NCBI RefSeq assembly: GCF_030445035.2
Contig: NC_080673.1
Coordinates: 175,255,216-175,319,215, forward strand
Reading direction: 5' to 3'
Source of the DNA: Dasypus novemcinctus
Lineage: Eukaryota; Chordata; Mammalia; Cingulata; Dasypodidae
DNA length: 64,000 bases
The position numbers and the translations under genes were made by a program. Below are positions 11,596 through 23,000 of this stretch, one piece after another. Numbering within the stretch: the first letter of the stretch is position 1; each line of letters starts with the position of its first letter. The notes beneath the pieces are model-generated. The model was not told the DNA's origin. It made no database searches and saw only the letters and a list, made by a program, of their open reading frames with translations.

Positions 11596-11814
11596 CAAAA
11601 GTAGTATCCAGATTATCAGAAACATTATTTATATGAAGTCTCTAAGCCCTGCTTCCCACATGGAAATGCAAAAGAGAGTCAGATCATACCTGTCAAAAAA
11701 TGTGTTGCATAGAAGAGGAGCACTGAGATGAGGGAAACTAAATATTTTATAATGGAAAAATTATGTCTTTTCTTTCCTCCAGAAGAAAACTTTTTGTTAT
11801 TTTATTATACAAGA

Positions 11815-12660
11815 GGCATGATTGCAACTTGCCCCAGAGGGAGACACCAAGTTTGTCTTCCAAGTCTGTTTGCTATATAAATGTAAAGGAGTTAGAGCCT
11901 TGATTACAAACTGTGTGGAAACACAAGACACCAATAGAGAATTGTTTCCCACTAAACACATTTTGGAATTCCCATTTGGGACAGAATTTCAAAATACAGC
12001 AGAATAGACTTGCAGTTTCTAACTTCTGGTTTCTTGGACTTACCCTGGCCAGCTGACAGGGAGGTGAAGAGGGTCAACCATCAAACAATGGAGCCAAAAG
12101 TGCCTACAACTGCAAGCAGGAGAATTGCATCCATCTTCCATGTAAAACCTAAGCCCCCTCTTGATGTAGAGGGAGACTGGACATAGCCACCCCAGATCCA
12201 CAAGATGAAGGAATAGAGTATGGATTAGAGTGGACTTACTGGTGTTCTGCTGGGGAAATATTGTGATTAGTAAGGGAAGAAACTGTAGTAGCGATGTGGA
12301 TAGGGTGGCCACGGTGGCTGCTGATGGTTGGGAGAGGGAAGAAGAGATATGGTGTGGGGGCATTTTCAGGATTCGGGGTTGTCCTGGGTGGTGTTGCAGG
12401 ACGGGTGCTGGATGTTGTGTCTCCTGTCATGGCCCACTGGCTGGACTGGGGGAGAGTGTGGACTACAATGTGGACCACTGTCCATGTGCTACAGCGTTTC
12501 TCCAGAATGTATTCACCAGGTGCAGTGGATGTGCCACAATGATGGAAGAGTTTGTTGATGTGGGAGGGGTAGTGTGGGTGGGGTGGGGGTTACATGGGTA
12601 CCTCATAATTTTGAATGTAACATTTAAAAGAAAACAAAGAAAAAAAAATGAAAAAAAATA
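11815..12660 (+). mobile_element. L1 3' end (second subfamily), plus strand, poly(A) tail
   Basis: The segment ends in an A-rich tail (12626-12659) preceded by 'gaatgtaacatttaaaag'. The stretch 'tattcaccaggtgcagtgga' through 'gtgccacaatgatggaaga' recurs at 24060-24110, where it is also followed by an A-rich tail. I recognise the 'ttgtcctgggtggtgttgc' and 'catggcccactggctggac' phrases as part of an armadillo L1 3' UTR. GC content is higher than the surroundings, which explains the cluster of long chance frames at 12040-12702 on both strands. The 5' limit (11815) is approximate. Confidence 0.6.
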
Positions 12661-12909
12661 CTGCAGAATATAACACTGATCAGATGTGTTGAATACTGGC
12701 ATGTTAGGGACAAGGAGGGTAAAAACACCTGAGCTCCAGTAAATTTAAGGCAAGCTTTGTAAGACTGAGTCAAATGCAATCAAATTCTGAGTCCAGTGGT
12801 CAGAAGTGTGATTTTAGTTCTGGTACCTCTGAATCATCATCTCTAACTGAGCTGAAGTTATTAAGAATACCTACTCTGGGTTCACTATGCTATTAATGTT
12901 CAGTACCTG

Positions 12910-13029
12910 GAGGAGAATTGTGGTTAATATTACAAATACAAGAAATACTTCTATGAAATAGAATAAAAGTTACACTCTTGTAAGGTGGTTAAAATGTGGA
13001 GAAGCATAGGAAAATGCAATTAACATAAA
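12910..13029 (+). mobile_element. L1 3' end, left half, split by ERV-L
   Basis: 'gaattgtggttaatattac' and 'gaagcataggaaaatgcaat' match the order of the L1 3' UTR at 1330-1430 and 29240-29320. The sequence stops at the left end of the ERV-L provirus and resumes at 19776. Confidence 0.6.
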
Positions 13030-13478
13030 TGTATTAGTCAGGGTTCTCTAGGAAAAAGGAATCAACAGGAGATATTTGTCAACAGTATGAGATTTTATGA
13101 GTTTCTCACTTGACCGTGGGGATGCACAAGTCCAGATTCTGCAGGCAGGCTCCAAACTAGGGGTTCTGATCAAAGTCCAATGAAGGTCCTTGATGAGATA
13201 ACAGGAGATGTTGGCTGTCCAAGATGAGTTGGGAAATTCTCTCTGAATGGTAAAATCACTGTCCCTTTTAAGGCATTCAACTGATTGGTTAAAACATGAA
13301 TCATTGATAATGGCAATCTCCCTGGTTTATGGTAGATGTAATCAGCCATTTGTGTAGTAAACTGACTGATGACTAAAGCCCATAAATGATGTTGTATTAC
13401 AATTAGCCCAGTGTTTGCTTGACCAAACCACTGGGCAAAATTACCTGGCTGAGTTGAAATATTATCCTAACCACCACA
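13030..13478 (-). mobile_element. ERV-L provirus 1, 3' LTR
   Basis: The plus strand begins TGTATTAGTCAGGGTTCTCT and ends CTAACCACCACA, giving TG...CA ends. It matches 19343-19775 along its length, as well as the LTRs of the other ERV-L copies here. The start resembles MLT2-type ERV-L LTRs. The viral sense is minus, so this left copy is the 3' LTR. The differences from the 5' LTR are many, so the insertion is old. Confidence 0.85.
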
Positions 13479-13562
13479 GTCCACCACTTGTCAACTTAGC
13501 AACCATACCCATTACCTAAACAATACTTAGTCTCTAAGTAAAAACTATAAGAGCCTTGTGCA

Positions 13563-13623
13563 TATGTGTGTGTGTGTGTATATATATAAATTATTAGTCA
13601 GAAATATATGTATATATATAATA
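13563..13623. repeat. (TG)n(TA)n microsatellite
   Basis: TG units, then TA units, a short break and more TA, lying in the 3' untranslated part of ERV-L provirus 1. Confidence 0.8.
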
Positions 13624-13804
13624 ATGGCCAACTGACTAGTAATGTCCAACTCTCCTGTGTACAAATGGAAACACATTAATTCCATTCAGAATATGGTGTA
13701 AGTCCTTTGGTAATATTCAATCTTAAACTCTTACATCCCTAAATATTATGAATTGAAACGAATACAACTTGACGTATGATAAAAGGTTGCATAAAAAAGC
13801 AAAT

Positions 13805-14440
13805 TCATTTTGTGTACATATACAATTCACATAATGAAACAAGGAAGAAATATTTATGACTATTACAGTCCTCATTTCTGTAACTGGTCATGTGGTCAAA
13901 GTTAATATTTGTCATAAGTTCTTCCACTACCCGTTCCATTTTCTCATTACCCTGAGCAAGCACTGGAGCTGGCTGGGGTTCTTGGCCTGGTGAGGTGACC
14001 CAAACTTTCATTCCTGAAGGTTCTGAGCCATTGTTATTCCTGCTTGAATTCAGTTGTTACAATTTTCCACTGACTTTAATCACAGGGCAAGGTAGTACTA
14101 GGAGATGCCCGAGAGGATCTCTTCCATTCCAGGCAAACTCTTCTTGATCCCCACTACATAAGTACAGCCCTATTTTCCCTTAATAATCAAGATCAACCAC
14201 TGTAGACAGAACAGTAATTCCTTTCTTTGCCTATTGATTCAGATATAAGATGAGACCAAAGTGGCCAGGTGACGTTTTAACTTCCAATTCAATGGAATCA
14301 TTGTTATATTCCCTGGTGGCAGCACTCCTCCTTTTGGAAGTAAGATCTCTAGGCCAGGATAACTAAAAATTGCAAGGACAGGAAGTAAAAATTTTCTAAG
14401 TGGCCCACTAGGTATAATAGTGAGTAGTACCACTCCCTTT
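13805..14440 (-). pseudogene. ERV-L provirus 1 dUTPase domain and pol C-terminus (broken)
   Basis: A dUTPase normally hydrolyses dUTP and keeps uracil out of viral DNA; in ERV-L it is encoded at the end of pol. The minus frame at 14239-14433 covers the start of this domain, including the proline/glycine-rich turn before the 'PLNW' segment. It then runs into a stop. The tail of pol is readable again in the frame at 13805-14011. Equivalent blocks appear at 32160-32600 (-) and 49180-49640 (+), which supports the assignment. At least one stop and one frame change separate the pieces. No product is expected. Confidence 0.7.
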
Positions 14441-15830
14441 CCTACTCTTGACTCCTGGACCCATGAATCCTACTTATGGGAGAAACAGCACCAAAGAGTG
14501 GATGCTGATTTAGAGCATACCCAGCTTCCTGGAGAACATTGCCCCAGCCCTGCAAGATATTTCCATGTAATTGGTGCCATAATTGAGTCTTCAAAATATC
14601 ATTCCACCTTTCTATCAATCCACATACTTAAGGATGATGGGGAAAATGATAACACCAGTGAATTCCATGGGATTGTGCATATTTCTGCACATCATTTGCT
14701 GTGAAATGGGTTCCTTGATCAGATGCACTGCACTATGGAATGTGACAATGGTAGATGAGACATTTGGTAAGTCCACAAATGGTAGTTTTGGAAGAAGCAT
14801 TGCATATAGGAAATGCAAACCCATATCTGGAGAATAGTTCTATTCTAGGTAAAATAAGTTGCTACCCCTTCCACGGTGGAAGTGGTCCAAAGGAATCACC
14901 TTGCCCCCAGATAGCAGATTGATCAACTTGGGGAATGGTGCCATTTCAGGAACTGAGTATGGGTCTCTGCTGCTGGAAGATTGGGCACTTAGCAGTGACT
15001 GTAGCCAAGTCAGCCTTGGTGAAGAGAGTCGATGCATAACCTCCGTCCCTACCCCCATGGCCAATTGGTTTGTAAGCCCATTGGGCAATGACAGGAGTAG
15101 ATGGGGAAAGAGGCTGAGCATTAGCCACAAAGTGGGCCATCTTACCATTTGATTATTAAAATTTTCCACTGCTGAAGTCACCCTCTTGTGAGCATTCACA
15201 TGGGACCCATATTGTATTAGCCAGCCAAAGGGTGCTGATGCAAAATACCAGAAATCAGTTGGTTTTTATAAAGTGTATTTATTTGGGGTAGGAGCTTACG
15301 GAAACCAGGCTGTAAATCAAAAGCTCCTTCACTTACCAAAGTCTATTCCCATGTGTTGGAGCAAGATGGCTGCCAATGTCTGCAAGGGTTCAGACTTCCT
15401 GGGTTCCTCCCTTCCTCAGGCTTCTTTTCCCTGGGCTCAGGATTTCTCTCTTCCTCAGGCTTGTTTCTCTTTCCTCTGTGAGCTTACTTCCCCAGGCTTC
15501 AGCTTAAGGTTTCAGCATCAAACTCCAACATCAAAAACACTCCAACTTTGTCCTTTCCCTTGACTTTTACCTATGAGTCCCCACTCACCAAAGGGTGGGG
15601 ACTCAATGCCCTACTGGCACAAGAGGTTTACATAATTACTTAATCAAGTAAAGCTATGAATCCTATATACTCTAAGATGCCCAGAGGAAATGATCAGTTT
15701 ACAAACATAATCCAAGTGTTTTTTTTTTGGAATTCATCAATAATATCAAACTGCTACACACAGATTTTCATGTTTTTGCCACTCAGAAAGGTCTACCCAC
15801 ATACTTCCTCCCCAGAAATCTTTGTCACCA
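14441..15830 (-). pseudogene. ERV-L provirus 1 integrase (broken, split by LTR-A)
   Basis: Integrase inserts viral DNA into the host genome. In minus-strand frames the zinc-binding part appears at 14946-15140, with a CPxF motif where family members have CPxC, so one zinc-binding cysteine is changed. The catalytic core follows. The codons for the triad are at 14895-14897 (D), 14718-14720 (D) and 14610-14612 (E). The second Asp and the Glu are 108 nt apart, which is the D,D(35)E spacing in frame. The copy is nevertheless interrupted by an LTR-A insertion at 15213-15758 upstream of this, and by frameshifts. Frames on the plus strand here (14420-15152, 15656-16194) are antisense shadows. Confidence 0.75.
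15213..15758 (-). mobile_element. Solo LTR, family LTR-A, copy 5, inside ERV-L integrase
   Basis: The plus strand begins 'tgtattagccagccaaag' and ends 'tatcaaactgctaca', the exact reverse of the family start TGTAGCAGTTTGATA. It carries GCAAGATGGC at 15361-15370. The ERV-L sequence resumes directly on the right with 'cagattttcatgtttttgcc', as in the uninterrupted copy at 33280. Flanks CATAT/CACAG share three of five bases. The insertion therefore postdates the provirus. Confidence 0.75.
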
Positions 15831-16115
15831 ATTTTCCAATCATGCTCCTTCCAAGTTCCTGACCATCCAGCCAAACCATTGGCAACAGCCCATGAATCAG
15901 TATACAAATGCACCTCTGGCCATTTCTTCTTCCAAGCAAAATCAACAACCAGGTGTATTGCTCAAAGTTCTGCCCACTGGGAGGGTTTTCCTTCACTGCT
16001 GTCCTTCAGGGATGTCCCAGAAAAGGGCTGCAGTGCTGCAGCTCTTCACTTTCAGGTGGTACCTGCATATCATGCAAAACCATCTGCAAATCAGGCCCCA
16101 GTTTTCTTTTCCTCA
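15831..16115 (-). pseudogene. ERV-L provirus 1 RNase H domain (broken)
   Basis: RNase H removes the RNA strand during reverse transcription. The reverse complement carries the domain's opening near 16085 and its following conserved blocks down to about 15840; the same blocks are on the plus strand at 48060-48365 in ERV-L provirus 3. The frame is interrupted. The antisense plus-strand frames at 15727-16194 are not real genes. Confidence 0.65.
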
Positions 16116-16199
16116 GTCAACTGTTTGTAAGGCACTCCCCAAGAGGCCAAAGCTGAGGGATGGGAGAGAGAAGGTAAAATGGCAGGGGTATTGACTATG

Positions 16200-17250
16200 G
16201 GCATTTGGTTTACTTCTTCATGTAACTTACTTGTGCCTTCGAATTGTTAAATGGATTGGAATAGCACACCAAAATGAGGAATATGTCATCTCCAAAATCC
16301 AAAGAGACCAACTCAGCATTGTGCCTCATTTTTGGTTGTAGGAGGGGTCAGGTGCAACAGCTTATCTTCCACTTTAAAGATATATCTCAACATTACCCAC
16401 ATCACTGGACACCTAGAAATTTCACTGAAGTGGAAGGCCCCTATATTTTTTGGGGGGAGGGGCATTTATTTCCCATCCATCTTCTACCATGCAAATGCAT
16501 TACCAATAAGTCTAGAGTATTTGCTACTTCTTGCTCACTAGGCTCTATTAACATGATATCATCAATATAATGGACCAGTGCAATGTCTTATGGGAGGTAG
16601 TGATGATCAAGTTCCTGTAGACAATATTACAACACAGGGCTGGAGAGCTGATATAACCCTGAGGTAGGAGAGTGAAGTTACACTGCTGGCCTTGACAGCT
16701 GAAAGCAAATTGTTTCTGGTAGTCCTTAAAAAGCATTTGCCAGATAAATAGCTGCATACCATGTATCAGGGGATGTTTTAATTTGCTTAAGCAATGATAC
16801 CACCTCTGGATAGCAGCTGTAATTGGAGTCACCACTTGGTGAGTTTACAATAATCTACTGGTCATCCTCCAAGATCCATCTGTTTTCTGCCCATGCCAAA
16901 TAGAAGAGTTGAATGGGGATGTGTTGGGATTCATCACTCATGCATCCTTCAAATCCTTGATTGTGCTACTTATCTCTGTAAGTCCTCCAGGAATCCAGCA
17001 TTGCTTTTGGTTTACTATTTTGCTGGGTAGGGACAGTCCTAGTGGCTTCCATTAAGTCATTCTAACCATAATAGCCCTCACTCCACAAGTCAAGGATCCA
17101 ATGAGGGAATTCTGCCAGTTACTGAATAATGGGTCTATTCCAATTATGCTCTCTGGAACTGGGAAAATAACCACAGAATGGGTCTGGAGACCCACTGGAC
17201 CTACTGTGAGACAGACCTGAGCTAAAATTCCACCAATCACCTAACCACCT
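16200..17250 (-). pseudogene. ERV-L provirus 1 reverse transcriptase (broken)
   Basis: Reverse transcriptase copies viral RNA into DNA. The reverse complement of 16558-16569 encodes Y-I-D-D, the retroviral active-site motif, so the catalytic box is kept. A minus frame at 16548-16835 contains conserved RT core sequence just upstream of it. Multiple stops and frameshifts break the domain into short frames. It has a counterpart in provirus 2 (33700-34900) and is absent from provirus 3. Confidence 0.7.
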
Positions 17251-17254
17251 TAAG

Positions 17255-17400
17255 CCCGTATTCTAAACTGTGGATCACAGTGATGCTTTGGGTCTCCTGG
17301 AATTAATGTCACTTCTGAGCCAGTGTCTAATAATCCCAGAAATGTCTGATCATTTCCTTTCCCTCAATGTACAGTTACTTTGGTAAAAGGTTATAGGTCT
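17255..17400 (-). pseudogene. ERV-L provirus 1 protease fragment
   Basis: The reverse complement of 17319-17327 (GACACTGGC) gives the D-T-G active-site triplet of retroviral aspartic proteases, preceded by two leucines as is usual. The surrounding sequence fits the family but is short and not in one long frame. It lies between gag and RT, as expected. Confidence 0.6.
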
Positions 17401-17449
17401 CCTTAGGGAAAGGTGGGAGGAAGATTAACAAAATAAATTTTTGACAGTT

Positions 17450-19150
17450 GAACAGAAACCTTTCCCAAGGGAAGCTGGCCTTATACTCATTCAAGGGGCT
17501 CTGAGTCTGTAAACTGTCTCAAGTCTGGGAATTGATTAAGGGGCCATGATTCTCTGCATCTGTAATTTGAGTTAGGGTTTTGTTCACTTAACCTCTAACT
17601 TTTCTGCTTATACGGATCCAGAAGAAATTTAGTAGACTGCCCATCTATTTCACTTCTAGATAACCCATGATCTATTAGCCAATGTCGTAACTCTATATGA
17701 CTCAGACTATTTTAAGTGCTGCTCTGAATCTGCCTTTCATTGCAGTAGATACACCCACATTGTCTTTGGTGATTAACTTTCAATCCTCAACTTCTTTTTA
17801 ACAGACCAAGATCTGATCATACCCATAATGTTTAAGGATTCTAATTCCATGACAGTCCTCCCTAAAGTAATATCTGGACTACAGAGAAGAGCAACCACAG
17901 AGCTCTTCAGGGAAGTTGGAGTTAGTCTTACAAATTTATTCCTCACAGTCCTGGTTAAAGTTATGCCCTCTGGACATTCCTGGGGTGGGTGGGCAGGTTT
18001 TAAATGGTAAATCCATTCTAGCATTCCAGTCTCTCTAAGTTTTGAATTCCCTCTTCTACTGTGTACTAGGGAATATTGAATATCTTAACCTCAGACATAC
18101 TAGGCCATCTTTTGTCCATGTTTTAGTCTACCCTTTCTAATCCCTCAAGCTACAGTATTGAATTCAGTATTTCTGCTTAGTGGACCCCTATCAATAAATT
18201 CAGCTTGATCCAACTTTATATTCCTTCCACCATTATCCCATACCCTTAATATTCATTCCACACATATTCCCCTGATTTCTATCTATATAAGTTGAAAAAC
18301 ATGCAGTTCTTTCAGAGTATAGCCTGTTTCCTCATGGATCACACACTGTACTTCATCTATGGGGGCTTGTTGTGATGTTAGTCTTGTAATAGCTCTTGAA
18401 GAGAAGGGGGTGGTGTGGATGGGTAAGGAGAAGGATTAGAAATATCTTGCAATCTATTGAGCTCAGGACATTCCTTTGTGTTTTCTTCTGGTGAGAAAAG
18501 TTAATCTCGTTTTGCAGGGGATGGAAGTTGCATTCCTAAGGGTAGGGTGGAGGCTAGGCAGTGCTTGCTAGGATTGTGCTAGTGCCTACCTCCTGTCTGG
18601 GAAGAGGTCCAGACTCTCTGTGGCAGGCTTGAGACTGTAAGATACAAGGGTGACAAAGCTTGGTCTCCACAGGGTGGGACTCCACAGATTTATCTGCTAA
18701 AGTCTCAGCAAAATTTAGTGTTCCAACATCTCCTTCAATGTTATCATCATCCCATATGTCTCCATCCCAATCCTCAGGGTTCTACTCCTTTCTAATCAAT
18801 GCCTTCATTTTAACTGCAGATACTACCAGGTTGAGACTTTAGTTTCCTTTGTAATTCTTCTAAAAATTCAGTAAGAATCTTAATTTGGTTCTCAGATATC
18901 TCAAGCCTATGGCTGTAGGAGATAAGTTTTTTTTTGGAGCACACATAAACTTTCACATCATTCACGAGGCATTTAAGTTACAAATTTGAAGACTTTAGTT
19001 CATCTCTTCATTTTGTAAGTATATTCAAAGTATCTTGAGGGAGTCATCCAACATCATTATACCTTTTGACTCTACAATACTATGTTAAGGTGTTGAAAAC
19101 ACTCTCACTCAGATTCTTGCCTCTTGTAAGCAAGGAAGTAGGGGAATCCA
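17450..19150 (-). pseudogene. ERV-L provirus 1 gag remnant
   Basis: Position between the primer site and protease implies gag. The reverse complement matches 46800-48045 of provirus 3 in several blocks, for example around 18050-18350 (compare 47780-48045), 18640-18830 (compare 47220-47400) and 19180-19270 (compare 46780-46870). No long frame survives; the longest minus frame is 17773-18024 (83 codons). Confidence 0.6.
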
Positions 19151-19322
19151 GTGATAATATTTTCTGTATTTTCATTGTCTACTCAAGCCATGGACTGTTA
19201 GTTGCCTCTTCATTATTGGAAAGGGAGTCATTAGTACCCTTGAGCCCAATTAGAGTAGAGAGTCAATTGCAAATTTCCCAGAACTTCCCAGACTGCCCAT
19301 GTTTAAGATTCTGTTCCTCAAG

Positions 19323-19339
19323 AACCACTTCTGGTACCA
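19323..19339 (-). promoter_or_regulatory. Primer-binding site, tRNA-Leu type
   Basis: The minus strand reads TGGTACCAGAAGTGGTT, close to the complement of the tRNA-Leu(UAA) 3' end including CCA. It lies 3 bases inside the 5' LTR edge at 19343, where a retroviral primer site belongs. Confidence 0.8.
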
Positions 19340-19342
19340 CGT

Positions 19343-19775
19343 TGCGTTTTTCAGTGTTCCCTAGGTAAGCAGAATCAGCAGAAGATATCTGTAAACAGAG
19401 TCTCTCATGTTTCATGTGGAATCACAAATTCAGGTTCAGCAGGCAGGCTGCAAACCAGGGCCTCTAACCAAAGTCCAATGAAAGTCCTTGATGAGTTTCC
19501 AGGAGACATCAGTTGTCCAAATGGAGCTGAAAATTTCTCTCTGAATGCTGAAATCACTTCCCCTTTTAAGGCACTCAACTGACTGGATAAAAAACACTCA
19601 TTGCTGATGGCAGTCTCCCTGGTTGATCATAGATGTAATCAGCCATCTATGCAGTAAATTCACTGATGACTAAAGTGCATAAATGTCCTTGTATTACAAT
19701 TAACCCTATGCTTGCTTGACCAAACAACTGGGCACTATTACCTGGCCCAGTTGACACGTTAGCCTAAACATCACA
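19343..19775 (-). mobile_element. ERV-L provirus 1, 5' LTR
   Basis: The plus strand begins TGCGTTTTTCAGTGTTCCCT and ends CTAAACATCACA. It aligns with 13030-13478 and is 433 bp long. The flanking 5-mers ATAAA (13025-13029) and GTAAC (19776-19780) agree at three positions, as expected for an old target duplication. Confidence 0.85.
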
Positions 19776-20065
19776 GTAACCTATGGAGAATAGTCTATAG
19801 CAATTCTGTAATATTCTTGCATCAATGACAAAGATGCAATATATTAATAATAGGGGAGTATGGAAAAATATGCAAAATGTACACTATAGATCATAATTAG
19901 TGAAAAAACCTGATATTTTCTTATAATTTTTAACAAATGTTCCACAACTATATAGTGTGTTGGTAGTGGGGCATTGTAGGGGAATTACACACATGTGCAT
20001 GATTATTTTGTAAGTTCACAACTACTCTAATACAAATATATTAAAGAAAAAAAACAAAAGAATAC
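19776..20065 (+). mobile_element. L1 3' end, right half, with A-rich tail
   Basis: It continues the L1 3' UTR interrupted at 13029: 'agcaattctgtaatattctt', 'aacaaatgttccacaact', 'ttttgtaagttcacaacta' and an A-rich tail at 20042-20058. Together with 12910-13029 it makes one L1 3' end with the ERV-L inside it. Confidence 0.65.
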
Positions 20066-23000
20066 TCCCATTTACTCCAGGAAAGAAAAATATATCTGAA
20101 GAAAATGTCTCAAAGAAGTAACAGAATTGTAGTGCAATATTGAATCAATTCTTTTGGGATGAATTTGTTGCAAATTTAAATTCCCACTTGAAGGAAAATA
20201 CAAATTAAATAGAATCTAATTTGAAAAAGGAAACATACACAATGTTATATAACTATGGGAAGTTTCATTTAGATAAGCAATAAATCTCAAAGTGTTTTTG
20301 TACTTGTTAAGAATAAAGGTTATCACTTAACCATAATTTTATTTTGGTACTTTATGATGTCTAGAAATGTAGTGAAATTTTTAAAAAATTTCTGTCCAAC
20401 TAGAGGGAGCCTTGTGGTTACTTAAGTGTGAGAATGCTTAAATTTAAAATTGATTTCCTAATGACTTGGAAATGGTAAGGAAACATGATGACACAACAAT
20501 GGTCAAAGAAGTAGGTCAAACCTGCTTATTATGGTCAAAAGATACTGCTCAGGAATGGAGTGATTGGACTTTGTAAAGAGACTATCACACTTTGGATTTG
20601 TTGTTGTTGATATTTTATAACTAATTTTTAAAATAAGGGCAGAAAGGACCATCCATATGTATGCAGCCAAAATCTCACACAAATTACTTGGGGAATAAGC
20701 CTTTCACATATTATTAGCTTTTCCATGGCCATGTTAAAGACTGGAATGAATGAGTTATTGTGGGTTTGTAACTACAAGATTCACATGATGACTTGATTGT
20801 TGTCAAACCTTGTCTTCAAAATAATGGGTATTGTAAAATAAGTGCAAATGGACAAAACCACTAATGGGTTCCTTTTTAAAAGGAGGCAAACAGCAACAAC
20901 CAAAAAAACATGGATAAGACATGCAAAAATAACAGAAAAATGCTGAAGGTTCAGTATCGTCAAATCATGAATGCAAAAGACAACAACTATGGCACAGAAG
21001 GAGGAAAAGGTAGCAAGATGATAGAGCAGAATAAAAGGAGCTTAGGTCAAAATTCAGAAGAAATTTCCTATTAGTCATAGCATGTAGGGAGAGAAAGGAA
21101 GACAAGAGGGAGAGGAAGAATGGCGCAAGCAGAGAGGGCAAACAGGCAGACGTGTGGAAAGATTTGCAAAATTTTAACCACCAAAATAAGGCTTCCCAAA
21201 GCAGAATAGGTGGAGAAATAAAAATCTCTTTTAATACTAAATAAAAACAATCCACTTCCTGTTACAGCAACCTCTTTATCTTCACCTGATCAGAATACTA
21301 CTGTGATGAGGTAAACCACCAGCAAAGGGAAATATTTAAAAATACATGTTTAGTTAGCTCTGTCAAAGTTATGGAGTTCACAAGTAATCTAGAAGGACTT
21401 TGTTCCAAAGACAAAGTATGATGTCATGAAAGGAAGAATAAGACTTAATTTTTTGAAAAAAGTTTAATATGAGTTGCATGCTCATTTATTTTTCACTAAC
21501 CTGTGGCTTCTTTCACAGAGTCTGTGTGTGAAACTTGTCATTATAAACCCATAATGTATCATGTATTCTACCCTTAACATTGTCATTTGGAAAGTCCCAG
21601 AGTTTGAGAAGAGACTTATTATCTTGGTGTTTTATACCAACTTTTGCATGTTGCTTCCTTTGTCCAATCTGCTTTTATCATCACCACAGAAAGTTAAACC
21701 TACCCAGAGTAAGCAATATAGGAAATTGGTAACTTCTATGAACTTCTTTAATAAATGGAATAAAAATATAAGGCAATTATTTATTTTTATGTTAAATAAC
21801 AAAGTCTTGCAAGGCTAGCACCACTAACACTGTATAAGATGAGCTTCAGTGCACAACAGCATTATCTTAATGGATCTGGAATCATTTGTAAATTTTCTTT
21901 AAATTTTGTAACCTATATACCCACATAACTGAAAAGTGGGGACATTTTGACACAATTACTAATATCAACCATCATTATCCCTAAGCCTATTTAAGGCTTC
22001 TGAAATACACAGGTTCCGAAAATACATATTAAGCATCCTCTGTGCTTCAGTGGAGATATTAGTCTAAAAATGACCCAAGCTATATACCAGGAAGCAAGGA
22101 ATAAAATACCAATAAAATAATTACATTTTATTTTTACATAATCTGGGAATATTACATTAAATTCTTTTGAGAAGTTTAAGAAGGATCTGGGATTCTTAGG
22201 AAAGATTTTGTGTAATATGTAAATTGATTGAAATTTAGCAAAAATTGTTACTTGAAAATAACCAACTCTATGTTAAAAAGATTACCCTTCCCTTTGATGA
22301 GCTAAATTCTCCAATTGTGATCAATTGGGGAATCAAAATGTAAAACTTTTACTGGGCATACATTAAGCTCTTACTGGGTTTCAGTATTTCTGTTAGAAGC
22401 TGGTAAATCAAACTTTCCTTTCTTGACCAATAAGGTATATTTGTAAGACAAGTGCTTTAAATGAAGGCAATTTAGAAAAAAAAAAAAAGAAAAGAAAACC
22501 AAAAATAAGCCTGAGAACTCAAACTTAACACTCTGAACTAAAGGTTTGTGCTCTCTCCTAAATGTTTGTGAGGTTTTATTGCTGTCCAAAATAATTATAG
22601 GCTAGTACCAGGAAGAGTATACATCCTTATTCCATTGGTGCTGGGAAAGGCTACGTGACTGACTTTGGTCAATGTGTCATTGTGGGCAGAAGATTTAAGA
22701 GGCATCATGTTGGCTAACATATCTCTCTCTGTGTGAAGGAATTTTCAATGATCTAGACTACAGTGTTGTCTCAGGTTGGTCCTAATGGGAAGGTGGCATG
22801 CAGCAGAGTTGTCACTCAACACTGACTGATATCTAGTATAAACAAGAAGAAACAGCAATAGAAACCAAATTTTTTGTTTTAATGTCATGAGATTTGAGGA
22901 TTCCTTATTCATTCAGTATGCTGCAGTCTTTTCTGATTGATACACTCTTCAGAAGATTAAATAGCCTATAAAAGAGTCCCCCCTGTATATGCCTACTCAA

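Larger units (their letters stand above)
10301..11814. other. Unassigned AT-rich region
   Basis: No gene recognised. It holds the microsatellite at 10633-10682 and the palindrome at 11529-11595. The opposed frames at 10971-11207 (-) and 11164-11397 (+) have no domain signature or partner exon signals that I can see. Confidence 0.45.
13479..19342 (-). mobile_element. ERV-L (class III) provirus 1, internal region
   Basis: Read on the minus strand the internal part runs from a leucine-tRNA primer site (19323-19339) through gag, protease, reverse transcriptase, RNase H, integrase and a terminal dUTPase, with no env. That order, the dUTPase after integrase and the leucine primer define ERV-L. An LTR-A (15213-15758) interrupts the integrase. 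Every gene carries stops or frameshifts. The total from LTR to LTR is about 6.75 kb including the 546-bp insertion, so the provirus itself is about 6.2 kb and close to complete. It is inserted in an L1 3' UTR. Confidence 0.85.

Noticed and set aside
12040-12702. Cluster of frames of 76-147 codons on both strands
   Set aside because: They fall in the GC-richer 3' UTR of an L1 and overlap each other in several frames; none has a domain or a counterpart in the related L1 end at 24036.
6379-13623. CRISPR-like or other regular arrays
   Set aside because: The only regular repeats are dinucleotide microsatellites; no spaced direct repeats of 20-40 bp were seen, and the DNA is mammalian.
15656-16570. 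Several plus-strand frames of 68-155 codons
   Set aside because: Antisense to ERV-L provirus 1 RNase H and reverse transcriptase, and to the LTR-A; the minus strand carries the recognisable motifs.
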